Assembly: GCF_000943545.1 (NCBI RefSeq)
Contig: NZ_JTHP01000031.1
Coordinates: forward strand, 1-64,000
DNA length: 64,000 nucleotides
Origin: Paenibacillus terrae
Lineage (GTDB): Bacteria; Bacillota; Bacilli; Paenibacillales; Paenibacillaceae
Direction of reading: 5' to 3'
The notes beneath the pieces were generated by a model that made no database searches, was not told the DNA's origin, and was given only the letters and a program-made list of their open reading frames with translations. The stretch's first letter is position 1, and each line of letters begins with the position of its first letter. Positions 54,025 to 62,429 of this stretch are shown piece after piece. Both the position numbers and the translations under genes were made by a program.

Positions 54025-54039
54025 GTGAAATCGTTAACG
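54025..54039 (+). promoter_or_regulatory. Candidate cre site before yerC
   Basis: GTGAAATCGTTAACG matches all internal positions of WTGNAANCGNWNNCW and misses only the two terminal W positions. Confidence 0.3.
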
Positions 54040-54104
54040 CTTGAAAAACCAACTATTCCTCGGGTACAATGAGGATAGATCGTAACCTTGGGAGATGATA
54101 ATCC

Positions 54105-54395
54105 ATGCAGCTCAAAAAGCTTAATGATAAAAGTATTGATCAATTGTTCGAAGCCATCCTAACTCTAAAAAATTTGGAAGAGTGCTATGTATTCTTCGAT
54201 GATTTGTGCACGATTAATGAAATTCAGTCCCTCTCTCAACGTTTGGAAGTTGCCCGTATGTTGGGTAAAGGTAGTACGTATAATCAGATTGAAGCAGAGA
54301 CGGGTGCTAGCACAGCTACGATTTCACGTGTTAAACGTTGCCTGAACTACGGTAATGACGGGTATAAATTGACACTTGAGCGTCTGGGGCGCTAA
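54105..54395 (+). CDS. yerC: TrpR-like DNA-binding protein YerC
   Basis: A 96-residue helix-turn-helix protein of the YerC/YecD type, distantly related to TrpR. SLSQRLEVARMLGKGSTYNQ near residue 45 and ETGASTATISRVKRCLNYGN near 68 form the DNA-binding region. GGGAGATGATAATCC precedes the ATG. It overlaps the CbiX-like gene by one base (TAATG). In B. subtilis yerC lies near yerB after the purine operon; here the same genes appear with other genes between. Confidence 0.92.
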   Translation: MQLKKLNDKSIDQLFEAILTLKNLEECYVFFDDLCTINEIQSLSQRLEVARMLGKGSTYNQIEAETGASTATISRVKRCLNYGNDGYKLTLERLGR

Positions 54396-55168
54396 TGCGA
54401 AGCCCTGGGGTACTGGTCATTAGCCATGGCTCAAGGGAGTCGTATTGGGTGGAACAGGTGGATCAGGCGGCCGCAAAGCTTCATTTGCCGAAGGACATGC
54501 CGTTAGAGGTTGCATTTTTGGAAACGGTTAAAGGAAGATTGATCCAGGATGGTATTGACCGTTTGGAAGCTCTAGGTGTGACAGATTTGCTGGTTGTGCC
54601 CTTATTTATGTCGTCGGGCAGCACACATGTAGATGAGATCAGTTATGCGCTGGGAGTCAAGGATACGCCAGACAAGGAAACGGATTTGAAGCCTTTTCGG
54701 ATCAAGGCGTGTGTGCATTTTGGTAGTCCGCTGGATGACGGAGAAGATGTGGCTCACATGGTTTGGGACAAGGTTAGCCCATTGTCGGTCAACCCTGCGA
54801 GAGAGATTATTTTGCTCGTGGGACATGGCAGTGTGCATGATGGTTTTTTTCAGCGCTGGGAGCGAGGGATTTCTTCGTTAGCCCGTACGGTGCAAAGGGT
54901 GAGTAGTATCGCTACGGACTACGCCTTGCTGAATCCTGAGAGTGTATATGATAAGGCAGCGTACTGGAAGCAGGAGCGGGGTCATGATGTTATTGTGGCG
55001 CCGCTTTTTTTAAGCTCGGGATATTTTACAAGTCATATCATTCCTGGACGATTACAGGGGCTTGAATACCGTTATTCGGGAGATCCTCTGCTGCCGCATC
55101 CCCTGCTCACAAGCTGGATGAACGGGCAAATTTGTGAACTGCTGCAAAGAATGCAGAAGCAAGATTGA
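54395..55168 (+). CDS. Sirohydrochlorin chelatase-like protein (CbiX family)
   Basis: A 257-residue chelatase-type protein with two CbiX-like halves. The first opens LVISHGSRESYWVEQVDQAA and contains LLVVPLFMSSGSTHVDEISY near residue 67. The second has ILLVGHGSVHDGFFQRWERG near 138 and VIVAPLFLSSGYFTSHIIPG near 203. The His in each HGS motif and the LFxSSG loops are the metal-binding parts. It could insert Fe, Co or Ni into sirohydrochlorin-type rings. It is translated from an ATG overlapping the yerC stop. A terminator lies about 65 bp after. Confidence 0.88.
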   Translation: MRSPGVLVISHGSRESYWVEQVDQAAAKLHLPKDMPLEVAFLETVKGRLIQDGIDRLEALGVTDLLVVPLFMSSGSTHVDEISYALGVKDTPDKETDLKPFRIKACVHFGSPLDDGEDVAHMVWDKVSPLSVNPAREIILLVGHGSVHDGFFQRWERGISSLARTVQRVSSIATDYALLNPESVYDKAAYWKQERGHDVIVAPLFLSSGYFTSHIIPGRLQGLEYRYSGDPLLPHPLLTSWMNGQICELLQRMQKQD

Positions 55169-55234
55169 GCAACAGGGCGCTTGGTTCAGCTACAACTTTA
55201 TCATAGCCTGAAATTTCCGTATTTAGGTAAGCGT

Positions 55235-55265
55235 AGGCTTCTTTTATTGTAAAAGAGGCCTTTTT
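55235..55265 (+). terminator. Terminator after the CbiX-like gene
   Basis: AGGCTTCTTTT pairs with AAAAGAGGCCT around ATTGT, followed by TTTTT. Confidence 0.75.
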
Positions 55266-55353
55266 CCAGTATGATGATATTTTGTATAGAGTGAATGTGA
55301 TGAATGAGAATATAAACATAAATATCATTAAATATACGGGTGGCGTAACGGGA

Positions 55354-56235
55354 ATGAAAAGTGCTAGATTAATCTATAATCCGACCTCCGGACGCGAGGA
55401 AATGAAGCGTCGCCTTGCGGACATTTTGCAGCGTCTGGATGAAGGTGGTATTGAAGCCTCTTGCCATGCAACGACGGGAGAAGGGGATGCAACTCGTGAG
55501 ACGATGGATGCCATTGAGCGCGGGTATGATATGATCATCGCCGCAGGTGGGGATGGTACATTGTACGAAGTTATTAACGGAATGGCTGAAAGGGAAAACC
55601 GTCCGCCCTTGGGCGTGTTCCCGTTAGGTACGACGAATGATTTTGCCAGGGCCTTGGGCATTCCCAAGCAATGGGAGGACTATTGCGATCTGGTCATTCG
55701 TCAAAATGCGAAGCCGCTGGATATCGGAAAAGCTAATGACCGCTATTTTATTAACATCGCGGGTGGCGGTACTTTGACCGAGCTTACGTATGAAGTTCCC
55801 AGTAAGCTGAAAACGATGATTGGACAGTTGGCTTATTATTTTAAGGGTGTGGAGAAAATGGTCAGCCTTGCCCCGCAAGAACTGATTATCAAGGCATCGG
55901 GTCAGGAAGTGATACACGACGAGTTCATGCTTTTCCTGATTGCTAATACGAACTCGGTGGGCGGATTTGAAAAGCTGGCGCCCGGTGCGACCATTGATGA
56001 TGGGCTGCTCGACGTGATCGCTGTGCGCAAATGTAATCTGGCGGAAATGATTCGGTTGGTGACACTCGCGCTGCGCGGTGAGCACTTGCAGGACAAGAAA
56101 ATCGTTTATTTTAAAACGGATTACATGGAAGTAACCTCGCCCGGCTATGTCCAGCTTAATCTGGATGGCGAACTGGGTGGTACCCTGCCAGCGACTTTCC
56201 GCAATTTGCCGCAGCATTTGAATGTTTTTCGGTAA
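55354..56235 (+). CDS. dgkB: Diacylglycerol kinase
   Basis: DgkB phosphorylates diacylglycerol released by lipoteichoic-acid synthesis, returning it to phospholipid. The 293 residues begin KSARLIYNPTSGREEMKRRL. They include IIAAGGDGTLYEVINGMAER near residue 68, PLGTTNDFARALGIP near 92 and LANTNSVGGFEKLAPGATI-like sequence near 205. I start at ATG 55354, where the protein matches the B. subtilis N-terminus; ATG 55300 is a possible longer start. The gene is followed by rlmCD, as in B. subtilis. Confidence 0.9.
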   Translation: MKSARLIYNPTSGREEMKRRLADILQRLDEGGIEASCHATTGEGDATRETMDAIERGYDMIIAAGGDGTLYEVINGMAERENRPPLGVFPLGTTNDFARALGIPKQWEDYCDLVIRQNAKPLDIGKANDRYFINIAGGGTLTELTYEVPSKLKTMIGQLAYYFKGVEKMVSLAPQELIIKASGQEVIHDEFMLFLIANTNSVGGFEKLAPGATIDDGLLDVIAVRKCNLAEMIRLVTLALRGEHLQDKKIVYFKTDYMEVTSPGYVQLNLDGELGGTLPATFRNLPQHLNVFR

Positions 56236-56477
56236 AATGACGGTGAGTGTTCTCACTTCTCATCGCAGTACAGTATATGGAATGTAGAGTTGGAAGTTAT
56301 TTTTCGTTGTGACGATATCGGTTCTTGCCGTTCTCCGTGGGGAGTAACGGCATTTTCGAGTTCACGGTACTGGCGTTAATGAGTGGAGCGATGGCCGCGT
56401 GATTATATATGAGGCTGTATGCCGATCATGAGCATGAACAGGTTTGAAAAGATTATCAGAAAGAAGTGACATCTATA

Positions 56478-58151
56478 ATGACGAGTAACCATAGCGGACG
56501 TGGAAAAAGCCGCCGGAATGCAGCAGCTCCCATTCAAGGGAAGCCGCAGAAAAAGACCGTGCCGATGAACAGTGAAAGAGGACAGGGACAGCTTCGAGCT
56601 GGAACAGGAAATGGAAGTGCGAGTGGAAGTGAGCAGGAAAGGGAACGGAAGACATCGGAAAAGGGACGTGGATCGCATCGCGCCTCCCGTGGTGGACGAA
56701 GTCAGGATGCATCCAATCGTAACCGAGTTAGTGCAGAGCGTACCGATCTGCCAGTGCAAAAAAACGATGAAGCCGTGATGGACATCATCGGCATGAACCA
56801 TGACGGCGAAGGCGTGGGGCGTGTTGAGGGCTTTACACTGTTCGTTCCAGGCGCGTTGCCGGGTGAAAAGGTACGGATAAAGGTGCTGAAAACGAAAAAG
56901 CAGTACGGCTATGCCAAGCTGCTGGATATCGTGCAGGCAAGCCCCGACCGGATTGCAGCTCCCTGCGCCATCTACGATCAGTGTGGCGGCTGTCAGATTC
57001 AGCATATGAGCTACGAAGCGCAGCTGGGCTGGAAACGCCAGTATGTCGTGGACGTGCTGGAGCGTATCGGGAAGCTGAAGGTGGAGGGAAATGAAGGTTC
57101 CATCGCAGGTGAACAAGCTACTTTGAAGGTACTTCCTACGCTGGGCATGAACGAGCCGTGGCGGTACCGTAACAAAGCCCAAGTGCCGATCGGCGTCACC
57201 GAAGGCGGACTTGTCGGCGGCTTCTACGCACGTGGTAGTCATCGTATCGTGGATATGGACACCTGTCTCATACAGGACGAGCGTAACGACGAGGTTGTCG
57301 CGCGTGTCAAAGAGATTGGACGGACGCTGGGCATCAGCGCATACAATGAAGAAACTGGACGCGGGCTGCTGCGCCATGTCGTCGTAAAGACTGCTTTTCG
57401 TACAGGTGAAATGATGCTGGTCCTTGTCACGAATGGACGAGATATCCCGCACGCAGATGCCTGGATCGGTAGTATTCGTGAGCATATCCCACACGTGGCA
57501 AGCATTTGCCAGAACGTGAATACCAAGCGAACGAATGTTATTTTTGGCGACGAAACCCGTGTACTATGGGGCCGTGACGTGATCTATGATTACATCGGAA
57601 ACGTCCAATTTGCTATTTCCGCGAGGTCCTTTTATCAGGTGAACCCCGTTCAAACCGAAGTGTTGTATAGCAAAACCGTCGAATATGCCGGACTCACGGG
57701 TAAAGAAACGGTGATCGACGCATACTGCGGTATCGGCACCATTTCCTTGTTCCTCGCTCAACATGCGGATCAGGTATACGGAGTGGAGATCGTCAAAGAA
57801 GCTATTGAGGATGCACGGAGTAATGCGCTGTTGAACAATATGCGCAATGTGAAGTTTGAGGTAGGCGCGTCCGAAGACGTCATCCCCGCATGGAAAGAGC
57901 AAGGCATCACAGCCGACGTCATCGTCGTCGATCCACCCCGCAAGGGCTGCGATCCTCGCCTGCTCGAAACCATTCTGGAGATGAAGCCAGAGCGCGTGGT
58001 CTATGTATCCTGCAATCCGAGTACGCTGGCACGGGATTTAAGGATACTGGAGGATGGCGGGTACCGCACACTGGAAGTGCAGCCCGTGGATATGTTTCCG
58101 CATACGGTGCATGTGGAGAGCATTGCGAGGATTGAAAGGCTGAAAGATTGA
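56478..58151 (+). CDS. rlmCD: 23S rRNA (uracil-5-)-methyltransferase RlmCD-like
   Basis: The 557-residue enzyme methylates uridines of 23S rRNA with S-adenosylmethionine. After a low-complexity basic extension of about 95 residues (Gly/Ser/Arg/Lys-rich) comes a TRAM domain (IIGMNHDGEGVGRVEGFTLF, VPGALPGEK). The iron-sulfur CAIYDQCGGCQIQHMSYEAQ follows near 160. The methyltransferase motifs are VIDAYCGIGTISLFLAQH near 413, VVDPPRKGCDPRLLETIL near 480 and the catalytic YVSCNPSTLARDLRILE. B. subtilis RlmCD lacks so long an extension. The family also covers RlmD; position next to dgkB favours RlmCD. Confidence 0.9.
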   Translation: MTSNHSGRGKSRRNAAAPIQGKPQKKTVPMNSERGQGQLRAGTGNGSASGSEQERERKTSEKGRGSHRASRGGRSQDASNRNRVSAERTDLPVQKNDEAVMDIIGMNHDGEGVGRVEGFTLFVPGALPGEKVRIKVLKTKKQYGYAKLLDIVQASPDRIAAPCAIYDQCGGCQIQHMSYEAQLGWKRQYVVDVLERIGKLKVEGNEGSIAGEQATLKVLPTLGMNEPWRYRNKAQVPIGVTEGGLVGGFYARGSHRIVDMDTCLIQDERNDEVVARVKEIGRTLGISAYNEETGRGLLRHVVVKTAFRTGEMMLVLVTNGRDIPHADAWIGSIREHIPHVASICQNVNTKRTNVIFGDETRVLWGRDVIYDYIGNVQFAISARSFYQVNPVQTEVLYSKTVEYAGLTGKETVIDAYCGIGTISLFLAQHADQVYGVEIVKEAIEDARSNALLNNMRNVKFEVGASEDVIPAWKEQGITADVIVVDPPRKGCDPRLLETILEMKPERVVYVSCNPSTLARDLRILEDGGYRTLEVQPVDMFPHTVHVESIARIERLKD

Positions 58152-58263
58152 TGAATAAGGGATGCTGGCGATTCGCAAAGCTAATCATTTAGTGCGATCC
58201 TTGAGAAGATAAAAAAGATATTTATAAATTATTGAGGTTTAATGAAAGATGAGGATTCATCTT

Positions 58264-59226
58264 ATGCCAAAAAACGATAATATGCTGGCCATTCTATGGA
58301 TGCTGAATTCAGGCGTAAAAATGACTGCAAAACAAATATCCGAAAAGTTAGAAATAAATATAAGGACAGTTTATCGGTATATTGATGCACTATGTGCCAG
58401 TGGAGTGCCTATAATATCCGACACAGGTCATAATGGCGGGTATAGCTTGCTGAATAATTTTATCAGAGCACCTCTGCTATTTGATATTGAGGAAAAAAAG
58501 GCACTCCTTCATGCTGCTGTTTTTGCAAAAGAAGCCGGATACCCTTTGAGTGAGGCGTTAGGCAATGCGACATCAAAATTGAAAATGTATTCGAATCAGG
58601 AGCAGGAAAGTATACTTAGCCGTCATTTAGCCGGATTTGAAGTTATAAACCGCATGGGAGACCCTTCTGTTCAGCCGGTATTGGCGGAATTGGAGCAGGC
58701 TGTAGCAAACGAATTCTCTGTAGAAATTGATTATCGCACAAGCCATGAAGAACAACCCAAGAATAGGGTGATAGACCCCTATGGAATGGTCTACTGGAAC
58801 AATAAATGGTATACTGTTGCATTTTGCCACCTAAGGAATGAGATCCGTAGCTTTCGGGCAGATCGAATTCTACAAATCAAGCGTACTCAAATAATATTTA
58901 AGCGTCCCGAAGCTTTTTCGGCCCGTGAATTTTTTATGCAAAATCTGTTACCTGATTTAGTGGGCAAGGACGGGTTAATTTCTTTAATTATCGGAGGCAG
59001 GTCAGAGGCATTGGATGACTTATGCCTGCATTGGTTTTTGGGGCATCATCTGAAAGAGCGGACATCAAATCAAGCAATCTTTTTACTTGAAGAAAAATCA
59101 ATTCATATATATGTCCCTTATTTTCTCCTATCCTACGGGACATCCATTCAAGTAATCGAACCACAGAGTTTGAAGGAAAAACTTGTTGCTGTTGCGTCGG
59201 AGTTAATGGAATATTATCAACTTTAA
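58264..59226 (+). CDS. WYL-domain transcriptional regulator
   Basis: A 320-residue regulator. The N-terminal winged helix is MLAILWMLNSGVKMTAKQIS, then INIRTVYRYIDALCASGVPI near residue 30. A WYL domain follows at about 130-215 (EIDYRTSHEEQPKNRVIDPY, VYWNNKWYTVAFCHLRNEIR). A C-terminal WCX-like part closes it. I prefer ATG 58264, preceded by GATGAGG at 9 nt; ATG 58249 in the same frame is possible. It has a perfect terminator right after. It may control the DJ-1 and VOC genes downstream. Confidence 0.87.
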   Translation: MPKNDNMLAILWMLNSGVKMTAKQISEKLEINIRTVYRYIDALCASGVPIISDTGHNGGYSLLNNFIRAPLLFDIEEKKALLHAAVFAKEAGYPLSEALGNATSKLKMYSNQEQESILSRHLAGFEVINRMGDPSVQPVLAELEQAVANEFSVEIDYRTSHEEQPKNRVIDPYGMVYWNNKWYTVAFCHLRNEIRSFRADRILQIKRTQIIFKRPEAFSAREFFMQNLLPDLVGKDGLISLIIGGRSEALDDLCLHWFLGHHLKERTSNQAIFLLEEKSIHIYVPYFLLSYGTSIQVIEPQSLKEKLVAVASELMEYYQL

Positions 59227-59264
59227 TAGCTTCACTGACAGCAGATGTCAGTGAAGCTATTTTA
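59227..59264 (+). terminator. Terminator of the WYL regulator gene
   Basis: A perfect 14-bp stem, TAGCTTCACTGACA (59227-59240) with TGTCAGTGAAGCTA (59246-59259), around GCAGA, followed by TTTT. Confidence 0.85.
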
Positions 59265-59339
59265 TAATGATGATAATCATTGATTACCGATGGATGGTTG
59301 GTATCACTTGATGAATTGTAAAATAAGGAGAACGTGCAA

Positions 59340-59966
59340 ATGAATAATACGGTATACCTTTATGTGTTTGACACAATGTCAGATTGGGAAATAGGTTACT
59401 TAACTGCCGAACTGAACTCGGGAAGATATTATAAGAAGGGGCTGGCCCCATCAAAAATAGTTACCGTGGGAATTGAAAAGACTCCTGTAACTACAATGGG
59501 CGGATTGAAAATACTGCCTGACATCAAACTGGATGAGTGCAGCATTGAAAGCACAGATACATTGATTTTACCCGGTGGAGATACATGGACAGAAACAATT
59601 CACCAACCCATCTTAAAAATCGCTGAGAGGTGTTTAAAGGAAGGTATATTGGTTGCAGCGATTTGTGGTGCTACAATGGGACTTGCCCAGACAGGATTGC
59701 TGAATTCACGTTGGCATACAAGCAATGATCTGGAATACCTTAAAATGATCTGTCCCACTTACACGGGCGAAAAGTATTACAAAATGGAGTCTGTTGTAAC
59801 TGATGGAAAACTGATCACTGCATCTGGAATAGCTCCGTTGGAATTTTCTGTACACGTCTTGAAAGCTCTGGGTGTGTTTTCTTCAAAAACATTAGATGCC
59901 TGGTATAGTCTTAATAAGACTCATGAATCCAAGTATTTCTATGAGTTGATGAATTCAATCCAATGA
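59340..59966 (+). CDS. DJ-1/PfpI family protein
   Basis: The 208-residue protein of the class I amidotransferase-like fold has the nucleophile elbow in LVAAICGATMGLAQTGLL near residue 102. VYLYVFDTMSDWEIGYLTAE at the start is also typical. Relatives act as glyoxalases, chaperones or proteases, so the exact reaction is open. ATG 59340 is 9 nt after AAGGAG. A weak Fur-like palindrome (TGATAATCATT at 59271-59281) lies upstream. A VOC-domain gene follows 51 bp later, likely in the same operon. Confidence 0.87.
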   Translation: MNNTVYLYVFDTMSDWEIGYLTAELNSGRYYKKGLAPSKIVTVGIEKTPVTTMGGLKILPDIKLDECSIESTDTLILPGGDTWTETIHQPILKIAERCLKEGILVAAICGATMGLAQTGLLNSRWHTSNDLEYLKMICPTYTGEKYYKMESVVTDGKLITASGIAPLEFSVHVLKALGVFSSKTLDAWYSLNKTHESKYFYELMNSIQ

Positions 59967-60017
59967 AGGTATAAGCATAAAATTGATATGTTATGATCAT
60001 TTAAAGGAGGAGTAAAA

Positions 60018-60542
60018 ATGACTGAAAGCAGAGAATATATGGGAGTGTCAGGTAAATATACAAAGAATGGAACACCCAACGGCTTTACATCTATTACCCC
60101 ATTTATAACAGTGAAGAATCCTTCTGAGGCAATAGAGTTCTATAAAACTGTTTTCAATGCAAGGGTTAAGGATATTACTGAATATCCTGATGGAAATGGC
60201 AATAAAATAATTGTTCATGCGGAATTAGATTTTGGAAATGGTTTTTTGCAGCTGGGAGCAGCGAATCCGGCATATAAATTGGCCTTGCCGCCAGATGAGG
60301 ACAATGCGTGTTATTCTTTAGGAATTTACGTAATTAATGTTGATCAGGTACTTGAAAATGCGGTAGCAAGAGGAGCAAAAGTAAGGGAACCGGTTGCAAA
60401 CTTTGTTTCAGGTGATCGATTCGCAAGTATATTGGATCCTTTTGGAGTAAGATGGTCTATTATGACTAGGATTGAGGATTTGTCAGAAGAAGAAAGTAGT
60501 CGGAGGGTTGCTGAATGGGCCAAAAGCTTTAGTGGAGAATAA
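60018..60542 (+). CDS. VOC superfamily (glyoxalase/PhnB-like) protein
   Basis: A 174-residue PhnB-type VOC protein. SITPFITVKNPSEAIEFYKT near residue 25 is the typical opening strand and helix. The domain continues with NKIIVHAELDFGNGFLQLGA and ends with FVSGDRFASILDPFGVRWSI. The substrate is unknown. It probably belongs with the DJ-1-type gene as a small-molecule detoxification or modification pair. AAAGGAGG precedes the ATG. No terminator is obvious until 60.74 kb. Confidence 0.88.
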   Translation: MTESREYMGVSGKYTKNGTPNGFTSITPFITVKNPSEAIEFYKTVFNARVKDITEYPDGNGNKIIVHAELDFGNGFLQLGAANPAYKLALPPDEDNACYSLGIYVINVDQVLENAVARGAKVREPVANFVSGDRFASILDPFGVRWSIMTRIEDLSEEESSRRVAEWAKSFSGE

Positions 60543-61184
60543 ATGCAATAACTGTCTTGATAAAAAGTGTTAAATTTTGAGGTTGAAAAAGCAACCCTTC
60601 GAAAATATACCGTGTCGCCAAGGGGCTACCAGCTTTATAGGGCATCATGATCACCGCCACAAGGCATGTGGAGAGCATCGCACGCTTGGTATATAAGGGT
60701 GTAGAGTGAGTAGAGGGGTTCGTTGGGGACGAAATGAGGACGTGAGCTATTCACGTCTTCTTTTTTATGTCTATTAATGAATGGTTATATGAATCTCCTC
60801 TTTTCATGCTGAATATATTTTTCAACCCACTAATAATAAACGAACATATGTTTTCATAAAAGCTTGTGCTACTCCAACTAAAAATGCAGATGGATAGATG
60901 AAGTTTTGTATGAATTCTGGTGATACAAAGCAAGAAAGCCTGACCAATCAACAGCTCAATTTAACTTTCCACGTAAGTTTGTAAATAAAGAAGATGGTTC
61001 GAGATATGAAGAAGACCTGCAAGTATGTTATATTTAACAAACGGCAATCATGATGAACATCAAATGGAGTGATTTTTTAGTAAAGTCACAGGGTTGAAGA
61101 ACAGGTGAACAAAGCGTTCTGATGGTGGAACCGTTATAGGATCGAATATAGATTGAGTCAGATATAGAAAAGGATGAGATTATT
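60543..61184 (+). other. Gene-poor stretch with a methyltransferase-like relic
   Basis: 642 bases without an intact gene. At 60665-60709 the plus strand reads HVESIARLVYKGVE and a stop, like the end of an RNA uracil methyltransferase; CATGTGGAGAGCAT is identical to the end of rlmCD at 58110-58123. A terminator-like hairpin lies at 60736-60767. At 61026-61074 a stretch reads MLYLTNGNHDEHQME in one frame, possibly another relic. The rest is AT-rich DNA without features I recognise. Confidence 0.5.
60736..60767 (+). terminator. Terminator-like hairpin
   Basis: GAGGACGTGA pairs with TCACGTCTTC (one G-U) around GCTAT, followed by TTTTTT. It probably ends the relic or the VOC operon. Confidence 0.75.
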
Positions 61185-61628
61185 TTGGAAAACAACGAAA
61201 CTCAACAGGAATTTACAGAAGTATATGAGCAGCTTAAAGTAGCCGTAAACCGAACCTCCGATTGGAAAGCGCGTCTAGCTGCGGTGAATGATTTGAGTGC
61301 ATGGAAGAACCAACAGACGATTGACGTGCTAACACATCGATTGAATAATGATACGGTATATGCCGTTCAGGAAGCCGCTTACCGCAAACTTCAGGAATGG
61401 GGCGAGAATGTACAGCCGCCTGTGCGCAAAGAGGGTGAGCTTGTTAAGGGCTTGACAAAGATCCTGGTGCGGATTAAAAAAAGCCTGCCAGCCGACCATA
61501 CCTATAACGATTTTCGCGAGAAGTTGCACAAGATGAGAGTCGATATTTTTGACATCTATGAAGGTGACAAGGGTGCTGAGTTTGATCAGTGGCTGGAGCA
61601 AAAATGGGCTTCGTTATCCACAAGATAA
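61185..61628 (+). CDS. HEAT-repeat domain protein
   Basis: A 147-residue cytosolic protein. Residues about 20-75 hold two HEAT-like helical pairs (SDWKARLAAVNDLSAWKNQQ, then VYAVQEAAYRKLQEWG). The C-terminal part contains KGLTKILVRIKKSLPADHTY and is acidic toward the end. Such proteins serve as scaffolds or binding modules; no partner is evident. It starts at TTG 61185 with AAAGGATGAG upstream. It is monocistronic, and a strong terminator follows. Confidence 0.82.
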   Translation: MENNETQQEFTEVYEQLKVAVNRTSDWKARLAAVNDLSAWKNQQTIDVLTHRLNNDTVYAVQEAAYRKLQEWGENVQPPVRKEGELVKGLTKILVRIKKSLPADHTYNDFREKLHKMRVDIFDIYEGDKGAEFDQWLEQKWASLSTR

Positions 61629-61681
61629 TGTCGGAATCCTACAACTGAATGTATTTTAAGGATTGTTACTGGTAATGCAGA

Positions 61682-61727
61682 CAAAACCTTAACAGGGATA
61701 AGGGGTTATCTTTGTTAAGGTTTTTTT
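61682..61727 (+). terminator. Terminator of the HEAT-repeat gene
   Basis: AAAACCTTAAC pairs with GTTAAGGTTTT around a loop with inner GATAA and TTATC pairing, followed by T-rich DNA. Confidence 0.85.
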
Positions 61728-61819
61728 ACTTATAATATTGGGAGTTGGTATGTTTGTATCTTTTCCTCGTTTGTGTGATTTTTAATGTGTTACATCTTAT
61801 TTAATTGCCGAATTTCTTT

Positions 61820-61861
61820 GAAATATGGGTCACATTCATTGAAATATTGGTCACATTCATT
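61820..61861. repeat. 21-bp tandem repeat upstream of the XRE gene
   Basis: GAAATATGGGTCACATTCATT and GAAATATTGGTCACATTCATT stand side by side with one difference. They lie about 90 bp before the XRE ATG and may be a regulator binding site on two faces of the helix. Confidence 0.75.
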
Positions 61862-61948
61862 GGAGAATTGAATGTATTCCGACTCGGTATTAGATAATTT
61901 ATGGTTATTATATTTCTTCAAAATAAAATGAACTGAGGATGTATATAA

Positions 61949-62170
61949 ATGATAAAGTTTATGGTCGATGAAATGCTGAAAGACAGGGAAATGACGATGT
62001 ATGCTTTGGCAAAAAAATCAGGGATACGCCCCAATACGATAAGTCAGTGGGTGTCTGACGGTGGGGCAGACGTTAAATCCATTACGTTGGATACACTTGA
62101 CCGTATTTGTGCTGCGCTGGATTGCCAGCCTGGAGAATTGCTCAAGTATGTGAAAGATACAAACCAATAA
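61949..62170 (+). CDS. XRE family (Cro/C1-type) regulator
   Basis: A 73-residue single helix-turn-helix protein. EMTMYALAKKSGIRPNTISQ near residue 18 is the DNA-binding region. ITLDTLDRICAALDCQPGEL near 44 is the typical tail of this YozG-type family. GAGGATGTAT lies upstream of the ATG. A short regulator like this often binds near its own gene, and a 21-bp tandem repeat stands upstream. No toxin partner is adjacent. Confidence 0.88.
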   Translation: MIKFMVDEMLKDREMTMYALAKKSGIRPNTISQWVSDGGADVKSITLDTLDRICAALDCQPGELLKYVKDTNQ

Positions 62171-62429
62171 AATTTCTATTCTATAACGTTAAAGGAATAC
62201 TTTTTGAGCAAGCTATGAAATACATATCAGAAATGCAAAGAAAGCAACTAAGAATTATCTGTAGATAAATTGTAGGAAAATGATCATTTTTGATGGTGCA
62301 ATAGTGAAGTTTGTCGTTGATAAACACGTTTCCTTAAAATATATTAGCTCTAAGCGTGGTCATAGTGAATAAACTGTTGCAACGACAAATTTGCTCCTCT
62401 ATTTTTTACCATTATTCTTTAACCATTGG
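62171..62429 (+). other. Intergenic stretch with a spaced inverted repeat
   Basis: About 260 bases without a gene. TTTGTCGTTG (62310-62319) and CAACGACAAA (62380-62389) are perfect 10-bp inverted arms 60 bp apart. ATAGTGAA occurs next to the left arm and again near the right arm. The remainder is AT-rich. Confidence 0.5.

Larger units (their letters stand above)
61629..61948 (+). other. Spacer between the HEAT-repeat and XRE genes
   Basis: 320 bases. They contain the terminator at 61682-61727, AT-rich DNA, and a 21-bp direct repeat at 61820-61861 upstream of the XRE gene. No coding region is seen. Confidence 0.6.

Noticed and set aside
56403..57494. 363-codon frame on the minus strand opposite rlmCD
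   Set aside because: It is antisense to a clear methyltransferase and has no domain or start signal.
59265..59290. Fur box before the DJ-1-type gene
   Set aside because: Only TGATAATCATT matches; the right half (GATT) does not. It is too weak to list as an operator.
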